Source: Competibacteraceae bacterium UBA6584
GTDB lineage: Bacteria > Pseudomonadota > Gammaproteobacteria > Competibacterales > Competibacteraceae
Assembly (NCBI GenBank): GCA_002433805.1
Contig: DJIW01000128.1
Location: 1 to 64,000 of the forward strand
DNA: 64,000 bases
Reading direction: 5' to 3'
Shown: piece after piece, positions 16,806 to 25,516 of the stretch
Numbering within the stretch: position 1 is the first letter of the stretch
Layout of the letters: every line of letters begins with the position of its first letter
Position numbers and translations under genes: made by a program
The notes under the pieces: generated by a model
Database searches by the model: none
Told to the model about the DNA's origin: nothing
Seen by the model: only the letters and a program-made list of their open reading frames with translations

Positions 16806-17636
16806 ATGTCCACATCCGCTCCCAATCCTCAACGCAAAACCTGGATTACCGTGCTGGCCTGGGTCATTGCCATCCTGGTGTTCTTCCCGATTTTCTGGAT
16901 GGCGCTGACCGCGTTCAAGACCGAAACCGAGGCCATCAGCACGCCGCCGTCGCTGTTGTTCGCGCCGACGCTGGAGAACTTCAACGACGTGATCGCGCGC
17001 AGCAATTACGCCCGCTTCGTCTGGAATTCGATTGCGGTGTCGTTCGGCTCCACCCTGCTGGCGCTGGCGTTCGCGATTCCCGCCGCCTACGCGATGGCGT
17101 TTTTCCCGACCAAGCGCACGCCCTCGACCTTGCTGTGGATGCTGTCCACCAAGATGATGCCGCCGGTCGGCGTGCTGATCCCGATTTACCTGCTGTTCAA
17201 GACCCTGGGCTTGCTGGACACCGTGACGGGCTTGCTCATCATCTACACCCTGATCAATCTGCCGATCGTGGTGTGGATGCTGTACACCTATTTCAAGGAC
17301 GTGCCGGGCGAGATTCTGGAAGCCGGACGAGTGGACGGCGCCAAGCCGATGCAGGAGCTGTTTTTGCTGCTGCTGCCGCTGGCGGTGCCGGGCATCGCCA
17401 GCACCGGCTTGCTGTCGGTCATCCTGTCCTGGAACGAGGCGTTCTGGAGCCTCAACCTGACCAGTTCGCAGGGCGCGCCGCTCACCGCCTTCATCGCCTC
17501 GTTCTCCAGTCCGCAGGGCCTGTTCTGGGCCAAGCTTTCGGCCGCGTCCCTGATGGCCATCGCCCCGATTCTGGTGGTGGGTTGGATGAGCCAGCGGCAA
17601 CTGGTGTCCGGCCTGACCTTCGGCGCCGTCAAGTAA
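16806..17636 (+). CDS. Polyol ABC transporter permease (SmoG/MtlG-like)
   Basis: A 276-residue MalG/UgpE-class permease, partner of the preceding subunit. The first helix is ITVLAWVIAILVFFPIFWMA, and the loop FKTETEAISTPPSLLFAPTL precedes the conserved periplasmic region. The EAA motif is EILEAGRVDGAKPMQELFLL. The C-terminus is ASLMAIAPILVVGWMSQRQL, as in mannitol/sorbitol permeases. It is separated from the upstream permease by nine bases and from the ATPase gene by 21, consistent with one operon. Confidence 0.9.
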   Translation: MSTSAPNPQRKTWITVLAWVIAILVFFPIFWMALTAFKTETEAISTPPSLLFAPTLENFNDVIARSNYARFVWNSIAVSFGSTLLALAFAIPAAYAMAFFPTKRTPSTLLWMLSTKMMPPVGVLIPIYLLFKTLGLLDTVTGLLIIYTLINLPIVVWMLYTYFKDVPGEILEAGRVDGAKPMQELFLLLLPLAVPGIASTGLLSVILSWNEAFWSLNLTSSQGAPLTAFIASFSSPQGLFWAKLSAASLMAIAPILVVGWMSQRQLVSGLTFGAVK

Positions 17637-17657
17637 CCCTTTGCTAGGACATCGATC

Positions 17658-18791
17658 ATGGCTGAAGTCTTATTGCGCAATATCAAGAAATCCTTTGGGC
17701 CGGTCGACGTGATCAAAGGCGTTGACCTCAACATCAACGACAAGGAATTCGTGGTTTTCGTCGGCCCGTCCGGCTGCGGCAAATCGACCTTGTTGCGGAT
17801 GATCGCCGGTCTGGAAAGCATCTCGGACGGCGAGCTGAGCATCGACGGCCGGCGGGTCAACGATCTGTCCCCCGCCGAGCGCGGCATCGCGATGGTGTTC
17901 CAAACCTACGCGCTCTATCCGCACATGACGGTGCGCGACAACATGGGGTTCAGTCTGAAGTTGGCCAAGGTGCCGAAAGCGGAAATCGACCGCAAGGTCA
18001 ACGAGGCGGCCCGCATCCTCAAGCTCGACCCGCTGCTGGATCGCAAGCCTAAAGCCTTGTCGGGCGGCCAACGCCAGCGGGTCGCCATCGGCCGCGCCAT
18101 CGTCCGCAACCCCAAGGTGTTCTTGTTCGACGAACCGCTCTCCAATCTCGACGCGGCGCTGCGGGTGCAGATGCGCATCGAGATCGCCAGGATGCACAGC
18201 GATTTCAACGCCACCATGATTTACGTGACCCACGATCAGGTCGAGGCGATGACCATGGCCGATAAGATCGTGGTGTTGCAAGGCGGCGTGGTGGAACAGG
18301 TCGGCTCGCCGCTGGAGCTGTACCACCATCCCCGCAATCGCTTCGTCGCGGGTTTCATCGGTTCGCCGACCATGAATTTCCTGGAGGTGACGGTCAAGGC
18401 GGTCACGCCCGAAGGTGTGACGGTGGAATTGCCCGGCGGCGATACCCTCACCGCGCCAGTCCAAGCGGGCGCGACCAAAGCCGGCGATAAGCTGACGCTG
18501 GGCGTGCGGCCCGAACATCTTCAGGAAGGCAGCGGCGATGGCCAGTTGACCGGCACGGCGCTGGTGGTGGAACGTCTGGGCGGCGCGACTTACGCCTACG
18601 TCCGCCTCGACAGCGGCGTGATGATTACGGCGGAAGTCGACGGCAACAGCCACATCCGCGTCGACGATCAAATTCGCCTGGGAGTGCGCAGCGAGACCTG
18701 CCATCTGTTCGGCGCGGACGGGCTGGCGCTGGCGCAATCCGCCCGCCATCCGCTGGCCGATATCAGCCGGGGCAAGTCGGGAGCGCATTAA
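17658..18791 (+). CDS. Polyol ABC transporter ATP-binding protein (SmoK/MtlK/UgpC-like)
   Basis: A 377-residue ATPase of the MalK/UgpC family. It has Walker [19 protein letters not shown]-loop [17 protein letters not shown], signature [19 protein letters not shown], Walker [14 protein letters not shown] and the His switch [16 protein letters not shown]. The C-terminal ~130 residues form the TOBE regulatory domain (LGVRPEHLQ). It drives the import of the polyol by the two upstream permeases. Length is normal for the family. Confidence 0.93.
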   Translation: MAEVLLRNIKKSFGPVDVIKGVDLNINDKEFVVFVGPSGCGKSTLLRMIAGLESISDGELSIDGRRVNDLSPAERGIAMVFQTYALYPHMTVRDNMGFSLKLAKVPKAEIDRKVNEAARILKLDPLLDRKPKALSGGQRQRVAIGRAIVRNPKVFLFDEPLSNLDAALRVQMRIEIARMHSDFNATMIYVTHDQVEAMTMADKIVVLQGGVVEQVGSPLELYHHPRNRFVAGFIGSPTMNFLEVTVKAVTPEGVTVELPGGDTLTAPVQAGATKAGDKLTLGVRPEHLQEGSGDGQLTGTALVVERLGGATYAYVRLDSGVMITAEVDGNSHIRVDDQIRLGVRSETCHLFGADGLALAQSARHPLADISRGKSGAH

Positions 18792-18803
18792 CCGCCGATC
18801 CTC

Positions 18804-18845
18804 AAACCCTCCTCTCTTCTGGGAGAGGGGTTGGGGTGAGGGTTT
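18804..18845. repeat. REP-like intergenic inverted repeat
   Basis: AAACCCTC (18804-18811) and GAGGGTTT (18838-18845) are exact inverted ends of a 42-bp element. An inner stem CCTCTC (18811-18816)/GAGAGG (18823-18828) lies inside. The GGGAGAGGGG-TTGGGGTGAGGG core is the kind of short palindromic sequence found repeatedly between genes in many gammaproteobacterial genomes. It separates the ATPase gene from the dehydrogenase gene and could modulate downstream expression. Confidence 0.6.
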
Positions 18846-18865
18846 GTGCGATAAGGGGAAGCGAG

Positions 18866-19594
18866 ATGGCAGCAGAGTTAGCAGGCAAAGTTGCCGCCGT
18901 CACCGGGGCGGCATCCGGTATCGGACTGGCCAGCGCCGAGGCGATGCTGGCCGCCGGGGCGCGAGTGGTGCTGGTGGATCGTGACGAAGCCGCGCTGGCG
19001 ACGGTCTGTAACAGGCTGGGCGATGCGGCGATTCCGCTGGTAATAGACCTGCTGGACCCCAAGGACTGCGCTTCACTGTTGCCGCAGGTGCTGGAGAAAG
19101 CGGGCCAGCTCGACATCCTGCACGCCAATGCGGGTCTTTATATCGGCGGCGATCTGGTCGATGCCGACACCGCCGCCATCGACCGGATGCTGAATTTGAA
19201 TATCAACGTGGTGATGAAAAACGTCCGCGATGCGCTGCCGCATATGATCGCGCGGCGCACCGGCGACATCATCGTCACCAGCTCGCTGGCGGCCCACTTT
19301 CCGACGCCCTGGGAGCCGGTCTATGCCTCATCGAAATGGGCCATCAACGCCTTCGTGCAAATCGTGCGCCGTCAGGTGTTCAAGCACGGCGTCCGCATCG
19401 GCTCGATTTCGCCCGGCCCGGTGATTACCTCGCTGCTGGCCGATTGGCCGGAGGAGAAACTCAAGGAAGCCAAGGAATCCGGCAGCTTGGTCGAGGCCAG
19501 CGAGATCGCCAACGTGGTGCTGTTCATGCTGACCCGGCCGCGCGGGATGACCATCCGCGATGTGGTGGTGATGCCGACGAATTTTGATCTCTAG
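18866..19594 (+). CDS. SDR-family polyol dehydrogenase, ribitol 2-dehydrogenase-like
   Basis: A 242-residue short-chain dehydrogenase. The cofactor loop is VTGAASGIG (residues 12-20) with Asp38 in LVDRD favouring NAD+. The catalytic set is Ser139/140, Tyr153 and Lys157 in WEPVYASSKWAINAF. The sequence is clearly related to Klebsiella ribitol dehydrogenase in segments such as DILHANAGLYIGG, WEPVY and GSLVEASEIANVVLFML. It would oxidise ribitol or another pentitol/hexitol to a ketose. The ATG at 18866 follows an AGGGGA Shine-Dalgarno sequence; an upstream frame from 18836 would run into the REP-like element. Confidence 0.85.
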   Translation: MAAELAGKVAAVTGAASGIGLASAEAMLAAGARVVLVDRDEAALATVCNRLGDAAIPLVIDLLDPKDCASLLPQVLEKAGQLDILHANAGLYIGGDLVDADTAAIDRMLNLNINVVMKNVRDALPHMIARRTGDIIVTSSLAAHFPTPWEPVYASSKWAINAFVQIVRRQVFKHGVRIGSISPGPVITSLLADWPEEKLKEAKESGSLVEASEIANVVLFMLTRPRGMTIRDVVVMPTNFDL

Positions 19595-19622
19595 GAAATC
19601 GCTTCAGTTACCGAGAAAAGAT

Positions 19623-20288
19623 GTGGACTTGGTGATTTTCGACTGCGACGGCGTGTTGGTAGATAGCGAAATCCTCGCCTTGCGCGTGCTGGAGCGCGAA
19701 CTGGCCCGGTTGCTGCCCGACATCGACGCCGCGCCGTTGCTCCACAACACCGCCGGCATCAGCACCGCCGACATTTTGACGATGGTGCAACAACGCACCG
19801 GCCAGACGCTGCCGCCCGGCGCGGTTCCCGCCATCATCGCCGCCATCGACCGGGCCTTGGACGAACAAGTGGAACCGATTCCGGGCGCGCGCGCCGCCAT
19901 CGAACAGATACCGACGCTCAAGGCGGTGGCGTCCAACAGCTCGCTGGCCAGCGTGCGACGGTCAGTGAGGCGGGCAAGTTTGGCGGATTACTTCGGCGAC
20001 CGGCTGTTCTCGGCCGAGCTGGTGGCCAATCCGAAACCGGCTCCCGATTTATACCGGTACGCCGCCGAACGCCTGGGCGTGGAGGCCAGCCGCTGCCTGG
20101 TGATTGAAGACAGCGTATCGGGCGTCCGCGCGGCGCGGGCGGCGGGCATGGCGGTCATCGGTTTCACCGGAGCCAGCCACACGCCAGCGGATCAACCGCA
20201 ACGGCTGCGCGATGTGGGCGCCGCTGTCGTCCTCAACCGGATGGACACTTTACCCGCATGGGTGAACGGTTGGCCTAGCGCCGCTTAG
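19623..20288 (+). CDS. HAD-superfamily phosphatase (beta-phosphoglucomutase-like)
   Basis: A 221-residue HAD hydrolase of subfamily IA. Motif I is VIFDCDGVLVDSE with the nucleophilic Asp. Motif II is AVASNSSLAS, the motif III Lys is in ELVANPKPAPDLY, and motif IV is CLVIEDSVSGVRAARAAGM. The GTG at 19623 is chosen because motif I lies at the very N-terminus; an in-frame TTG at 19584 overlapping the dehydrogenase is an alternative. HAD phosphatases accompany polyol operons in Rhodobacter and relatives. The likely substrate is a sugar or polyol phosphate, possibly as a safety valve against phosphorylated intermediates. Confidence 0.85.
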   Translation: MDLVIFDCDGVLVDSEILALRVLERELARLLPDIDAAPLLHNTAGISTADILTMVQQRTGQTLPPGAVPAIIAAIDRALDEQVEPIPGARAAIEQIPTLKAVASNSSLASVRRSVRRASLADYFGDRLFSAELVANPKPAPDLYRYAAERLGVEASRCLVIEDSVSGVRAARAAGMAVIGFTGASHTPADQPQRLRDVGAAVVLNRMDTLPAWVNGWPSAA

Positions 20289-20371
20289 ATTCAGCAACCG
20301 TCCGGGCCGCTGGTTGAATCGCGGCCGGTTCGGAAACCTAAAGCATTGCTAATGGCACAGGAGTTCCGCTC

Positions 20372-21865
20372 ATGAGCGATACCCAGAACCGGCGTCTCAA
20401 CCCGGCCCTGCTCGGCCAACTACCGTCCACGGTCGCCGTTCCCCGTTACGACCGTTCCAAAGTCGGCCAAGCCATCGTCCATATCGGCTTGGGCAATTTC
20501 CACCGCGCCCATCAGGCCCTGTATCTGGATGACCTGTTCAACGCTCAAGGCCCCGGCCCTTGGGGGATCTGCGGAGTCGGGCTGCTACCGCAGGACAAAA
20601 CGATGGCCGAGGCGCTGCGCCCGCAGGATTTGCTCTATACCCTGGTCGAACGCGATGAAGACGTGGAGACGGTCCGGGTGATCGGCACCCAACGCGGTTA
20701 TCTGCACGCCCCCAGCGAGCCGGACGCGGTGCTGGCGCGGATGGCCGACCCCGCCACCCGCATCGTGTCGATCACCGTCACCGAGGGCGGTTATTATCTC
20801 GATCACGGCACCGGTGAACTGGATCAAAACCACCCTAACCTGCGCCACGATCTGGAAAAGCCGACTGACGCGCCGGTCTCGCTGTACGGCTATCTGGCCG
20901 AGGCGCTCAACCGCCGCCGCAAAGCCGGAACCGCGCCATTTACCGTGTTGTCCTGCGACAACCTGCAAAGCAATGGCGAACTGGCGCGGCGGATGCTGAC
21001 CGGCTTTGCCCGCTTGCGCGACCCGGAATTGGGCGCATGGATTGAGGCCAACGCGGCGTTTCCCAACTGCATGGTGGATCGGATCACGCCGGTCACCACC
21101 GACGCGCTGCGGCAACAGGTCAAAACGCTGCTGGGCGGAGTCGAGGACGCCTGGCCGGTGGTCGCCGAACCGTTCCGGCAATGGGTGGTCGAGGACACCT
21201 TCTGCAACGGCCGCCCGGATCTAGCGGTGATCGGCGTGCAGATGACCTCGGACGTGCACCCTTACGAGCTGATGAAAATCCATCTGCTCAATGCCGGCCA
21301 TCAGGCGCTGTGCCATCACGGGGTGCTGTTGGGCTACGTCACCGCCGACGAGGCGATGCGCGATGCCGACGTCCGCGCCCTGCTCAATCGCTACATGGAC
21401 ACCGTGCGGCCCTTGATTCACGAGCCGCCGGGCGTGAATCTGGCGGAGTACCAGCAGACCTTGCTGGCCCGCTTCGCCAATCCGGCGGTCAAGGATCAAT
21501 TGTCGCGGATTGCCTTCTACGCCTCCTCCGGCATTCCCAAATTCGTCCTGCCCATCGCCCGCGAACAACTGCAAAGCGGCGGGCCGATGGAGGTGTTCGC
21601 GCTGGTGGTGGCCGGTTGGATTCGCTATCTCGGCGGCCAGGACGACGCGGGTAAGGCCATCATTCCGACCGACCCGATGAAGGATACCCTGCAAAGCAAA
21701 GTGCGTTTCGGTGATTCCGATCCCTCGGCGTTTTTGGGGCTGCATCCCATCTTCGGCTCCGACCTGCCGCAAGCCGAACCTTTCGTCAGCGCGGTGCGCG
21801 AGGTGCTGGCCAGCCTGTACGCCAACGGAACGCGGGCCACCTTACAGCGGTATTTGCAGCGTTAA
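20372..21865 (+). CDS. Mannitol 2-dehydrogenase family protein (polyol dehydrogenase)
   Basis: A 497-residue long-chain polyol dehydrogenase, close in length to the 493-residue Pseudomonas mannitol 2-dehydrogenase. It oxidises D-mannitol to fructose, and often D-arabitol to xylulose, with NAD+. The nucleotide-binding start is VHIGLGNFHRAHQALYLDDL. A conserved stretch is TVLSCDNLQSNGELARRML, and the catalytic Lys segment is PYELMKIHLLNAGHQAL, with NxxH around the active site. An AGGAG Shine-Dalgarno sequence precedes the ATG. It is followed 23 bp later by xylulokinase, which fits arabitol as one substrate. Confidence 0.92.
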   Translation: MSDTQNRRLNPALLGQLPSTVAVPRYDRSKVGQAIVHIGLGNFHRAHQALYLDDLFNAQGPGPWGICGVGLLPQDKTMAEALRPQDLLYTLVERDEDVETVRVIGTQRGYLHAPSEPDAVLARMADPATRIVSITVTEGGYYLDHGTGELDQNHPNLRHDLEKPTDAPVSLYGYLAEALNRRRKAGTAPFTVLSCDNLQSNGELARRMLTGFARLRDPELGAWIEANAAFPNCMVDRITPVTTDALRQQVKTLLGGVEDAWPVVAEPFRQWVVEDTFCNGRPDLAVIGVQMTSDVHPYELMKIHLLNAGHQALCHHGVLLGYVTADEAMRDADVRALLNRYMDTVRPLIHEPPGVNLAEYQQTLLARFANPAVKDQLSRIAFYASSGIPKFVLPIAREQLQSGGPMEVFALVVAGWIRYLGGQDDAGKAIIPTDPMKDTLQSKVRFGDSDPSAFLGLHPIFGSDLPQAEPFVSAVREVLASLYANGTRATLQRYLQR

Positions 21866-21888
21866 CGCCGCAGCGCGAGGGCAGAAGC

Positions 21889-23352
21889 ATGTATCTCGGA
21901 TTCGATATCGGCACGTCCGGGGTCAAGGCGGTGCTGCTGGATGAAGGCGGCGCGGTACGCCAGCAGACCACCGCCGACCATCCGGTTTCCAACCCGCATC
22001 CCCTCTGGTCCGAGCAAGACCCTGACTCATGGTGGGAAAGCTGCCGCCGCGCGACAGCAACCCTGAAAGCGGACGGCGCGGCGCTGGACGCGGTGCGGGC
22101 GGTCGGCCTGTCCGGCCAGATGCACGGCGCGACGCTGCTGGACGCGAACCATGCGGTACTGCGGCCCTGCATCCTGTGGAACGATGGCCGCAGTCACGCC
22201 GAATGCGCCGAACTGGAAGCCAGCCTGCCCGATTTTCGGCAACGCTGCGGCAATATGGCAATGCCCGGCTTCACCGCGCCCAAGCTGTTGTGGGTGAAAA
22301 AACATGAGCCGGAAATTTTCGCCCGCATCGCCAAGGTGTTGCTACCCAAGGATTACCTGAACTATCGGCTGACCGGCCAGTTCGCCTCCGAGATGTCCGA
22401 TGCCTCGGGCACGCTCTGGCTCGATCCGGCCAAGCGGGATTGGGATGATCGACTACTGGCCATCACCGGCCTGAATCGCTCGCACCTGCCGACGCTGCAT
22501 GAAGGCTGCCAGATTGTCGGCCATCTGACCGAAGCTGCTGCGGCAGTACTGAATTTACCTCGCGTCCCCATGGTGGCTGGGGCGGGCGACAACGCCGGTG
22601 GCGCGGTCGGGGTCGGCGTGATCGATCCCGGTCAGGGCTTTTTGTCGCTCGGCACCTCCGGCGTGTTGTTCGTGGTCAGCGCCACGCATCACGCCTGTCC
22701 CGAACGGACGGTGCACGCTTTTTGCCATTGTCTGCCGAACCGCTGGCATCAAATGTCGGTCAGCCTGTCGGCGGCCAACTCGCTGGCCTGGCTGGCGCGC
22801 ACGGTGGAGCGCGAGGTCGGCGAGTTGCTGGCGCGGCTGGAAGCCAGCGGCAAGACTGAGACGCCGGTGCTGTTTCTGCCCTACTTGTCCGGCGAGCGCA
22901 CTCCGCACAACGACCCGCGCGCGGTCGGCCAGTTTCATGGCCTGAGCAACGCTAGCGACCTCAACGACCTGACATTGGCAGTGCTGGAAGGCGTTGCCTA
23001 CTCGTTCTGCGACGGGTTGGACGCCTTGCGGGCGGCGGGCAGCGAGCCGCGCGAACTGGATTTAATCGGTGGCGGCGCACGGTCACAGTTCTGGCGGCAA
23101 CTGCTGGCCGATGCCTTGAATCTGCCGCTGGTCTATCGCGCCGGCGGCGAGGTCGGTCCGGCGCTGGGCGCGGCGCGGCTGGCGCTGGTCGGCGCGTCGG
23201 GTGGCGATGTCGAAACCGCCATCCGCCGGGTCTGCGCCCAGCCGCTCAAACAGGAAGACCATCCGCCCCGCTCGGCCCATGCCGCGTATCACCAGGACAA
23301 ACTGGAACGCTACCGTCAACTGTACGCGCTGACCAAAGCGCTACGCGCCTGA
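21889..23352 (+). CDS. xylB: Xylulokinase
   Basis: A 487-residue FGGY-family sugar kinase that phosphorylates D-xylulose to xylulose 5-phosphate. It has the phosphate-binding loop LGFDIGTSGVKAVLLDE at the N-terminus and the substrate segment GLSGQMHGATLLD. The xylulose motif is ILWNDGRSHAECAEL, and the second ATP motif is GAGDNAGGAVGVG. The late ATPase motif is LDLIGGGARSQFWRQLLAD. It receives ketose from the polyol dehydrogenases upstream and passes its product to the transketolase encoded 12 bp downstream. Confidence 0.94.
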   Translation: MYLGFDIGTSGVKAVLLDEGGAVRQQTTADHPVSNPHPLWSEQDPDSWWESCRRATATLKADGAALDAVRAVGLSGQMHGATLLDANHAVLRPCILWNDGRSHAECAELEASLPDFRQRCGNMAMPGFTAPKLLWVKKHEPEIFARIAKVLLPKDYLNYRLTGQFASEMSDASGTLWLDPAKRDWDDRLLAITGLNRSHLPTLHEGCQIVGHLTEAAAAVLNLPRVPMVAGAGDNAGGAVGVGVIDPGQGFLSLGTSGVLFVVSATHHACPERTVHAFCHCLPNRWHQMSVSLSAANSLAWLARTVEREVGELLARLEASGKTETPVLFLPYLSGERTPHNDPRAVGQFHGLSNASDLNDLTLAVLEGVAYSFCDGLDALRAAGSEPRELDLIGGGARSQFWRQLLADALNLPLVYRAGGEVGPALGAARLALVGASGGDVETAIRRVCAQPLKQEDHPPRSAHAAYHQDKLERYRQLYALTKALRA

Positions 23353-23363
23353 AGCTGAAACTT

Positions 23364-25436
23364 ATGAACGCACCCGCGAACCTCGATCAACTGGCCGTCA
23401 ACACCATCCGCACCCTGTCGATGGATGCGGTGCAAGCCGCCAACTCCGGCCATCCCGGCACGCCGATGGCGATGGCCCCGGTCACTTATTGCCTGTGGCA
23501 GCGCTTCTTGCGCTTCGATCCCGAAGATCCGATCTGGCCCAACCGCGACCGTTTCGTACTGTCCATCGGCCACGCCTCGATGCTGCTGTACGCCCTGCTG
23601 CACCTGACCGGCACCAAAACCGTCAACTCCGCTTACGAACGGATGGGCGAGCCAACGGTTTCGCTGGACGACATCAAGCATTTTCGCCAGCTCGACAGTA
23701 AATGCGCAGGTCATCCTGAATACCGCTGGACTTCTGGCATCGAAACCACCACCGGCCCGCTGGGACAGGGCGTGGCGACCAGCGTCGGGATGGCGACGGC
23801 GGGCCGCTGGCTGGCCAGCCGCTACAACCGCCCCGGTTTCGAGCTGTTCGATTACGAGGTCTACGCGCTGGCGGGAGACGGCTGCATGATGGAAGGCATC
23901 ACCGGCGAGGCCGCGTCGCTGGCGGGGCATCTCAAGCTGTCCAACCTGTGCTGGCTGTACGACAACAACAAAATCACCATTGAAGGCCATACCGACTGGG
24001 CGTTTAGCGAGGACGTGGCGACCCGCTTCCTCGGCTACAACTGGAACGTGCTGCGGGTCGGCGACGCAAACGATCTGGACATGCTGGAGCGGGCGTTCCG
24101 CACCTTCAAAAACACCCGCGACCGGCCGACCCTGATCATCGTGGACAGCCACATCGCCTACGGTGCGCCGAACAAGCAAGACACCCACGAAGCGCACGGC
24201 AGTCCGCTGGGCGAGGAAGAAATCCGCCTGACCAAGCGGCATTACGGCTGGCCGGAAGACGCCAAATTCCTGGTGCCGGACGCAGTGCTCGACCACTTCC
24301 GACAAGGCATCGGGCGGCGCGGCCGCAGCCTGCGCGACGCCTGGTTCGTCAAACTGGAGGAGTATCATCATCAGTATCCCGATCTGGCCGACGATCTGCG
24401 ACGGATGCAGAACCGCGAGCTGCCCGCCGGCTGGGACAAGGATTTGCCCGAATTTCCGCCCAGCGACGCGGGCCTGGCGGGCCGAGTGGCGTCGGGACAG
24501 GTGCTCAACACCCTGGCCCGCAACGTGCCGTGGCTGATCGGCGGCTCGGCCGATCTCGCGCCATCCACCAACACCCGCTTGACCTTCGACGGCGCGGGCG
24601 ATTACACGGCAGAGAACTATGGCGGCCGCAATTTTCACTTCGGCATCCGCGAACACGCGATGGGCGCGATTCTCAACGGAATGTCGCTGTGCAAGGTGCG
24701 GCCTTACGGCTCCGGTTTTTTGATTTTCAGCGACTACGCCCGCCCGGCGATCCGGCTCGGCGCGCTGATGGAGATTCCGGTCATTCATATCTTCACCCAC
24801 GATTCCATCGGCGTGGGCGAGGATGGCCCGACCCATCAACCGGTCGAGCAATTGGCCTCGCTGCGGGCGATTCCCGGCCTAATCGTGCTGCGCCCCGCCG
24901 ACGCCAACGAAGTCGTCGAAGCCTGGCGGGTCATCATGCAGCTCCGGCACGATCCCGCCGCGCTGATCCTGACCCGGCAGAATCTGCCGACGCTGGACCG
25001 CCGCCGTTACGCGCCCGCGTCGGGTCTGGCGAAAGGCGGTTACGTGCTCGCCGACGCCGAAGGTGGCAAACCCGACGTGATTCTGATCGCCACCGGCAGC
25101 GAAGTGTCGCTTTGCATCGTCGCCTACGAACAGCTCAAAACCGAAGGCATCAAGGCGCGGGTGGTCAGCATGCCGTCCTGGGAGTTGTTCGACCGGCAGG
25201 AACGGAGCTATCAGGACAGCGTGCTGCCGCCCGCCGTCACGGCCCGAATTTCGGTCGAGCAGGCGTCCACTCTCGGCTGGCGGCGCTATGTCGGCTTGCA
25301 GGGCTTGACGATTGGGATGCACACCTTCGGCGCTTCAGCGCCCCTGAAAGCCCTGCAAAATAAATTCGGCTTCACGCCCGAAAAAATCGCCGCCGCCGCG
25401 CGGGAACAGATCGCCCGAAAAGACGCTACGCTTTGA
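23364..25436 (+). CDS. tkt: Transketolase
   Basis: A 690-residue thiamine-diphosphate enzyme that transfers two-carbon units between xylulose 5-phosphate and aldose phosphates. It carries SGHPGTPMAMAP near the N-terminus and GPLGQGVATSVGMA. The ThDP-Mg motif is GDGCMMEGITGEAASLAGH followed by NN, and the Pyr domain has FGIREHAMGAILNGM with the catalytic Glu. HDSIGVGEDGPTHQPVEQL contributes a catalytic His. Located 12 bp after xylB on the same strand, it probably belongs to the polyol operon, though it could also serve a Calvin-type or pentose phosphate cycle with Prk encoded 34 kb away. Confidence 0.95.
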   Translation: MNAPANLDQLAVNTIRTLSMDAVQAANSGHPGTPMAMAPVTYCLWQRFLRFDPEDPIWPNRDRFVLSIGHASMLLYALLHLTGTKTVNSAYERMGEPTVSLDDIKHFRQLDSKCAGHPEYRWTSGIETTTGPLGQGVATSVGMATAGRWLASRYNRPGFELFDYEVYALAGDGCMMEGITGEAASLAGHLKLSNLCWLYDNNKITIEGHTDWAFSEDVATRFLGYNWNVLRVGDANDLDMLERAFRTFKNTRDRPTLIIVDSHIAYGAPNKQDTHEAHGSPLGEEEIRLTKRHYGWPEDAKFLVPDAVLDHFRQGIGRRGRSLRDAWFVKLEEYHHQYPDLADDLRRMQNRELPAGWDKDLPEFPPSDAGLAGRVASGQVLNTLARNVPWLIGGSADLAPSTNTRLTFDGAGDYTAENYGGRNFHFGIREHAMGAILNGMSLCKVRPYGSGFLIFSDYARPAIRLGALMEIPVIHIFTHDSIGVGEDGPTHQPVEQLASLRAIPGLIVLRPADANEVVEAWRVIMQLRHDPAALILTRQNLPTLDRRRYAPASGLAKGGYVLADAEGGKPDVILIATGSEVSLCIVAYEQLKTEGIKARVVSMPSWELFDRQERSYQDSVLPPAVTARISVEQASTLGWRRYVGLQGLTIGMHTFGASAPLKALQNKFGFTPEKIAAAAREQIARKDATL

Positions 25437-25516
25437 GCTGAACAATCGGGGCGCTGGTTCTTTGGTCAAAATGGGCTAAACCGAACCCGCGCGCTTTTCC
25501 ACGGGAGAATGCGTGA

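Noticed and set aside
23316..24851. Minus-strand open frame of 511 codons opposite transketolase
   Set aside because: Shadow of tkt; low-complexity composition and no family similarity.
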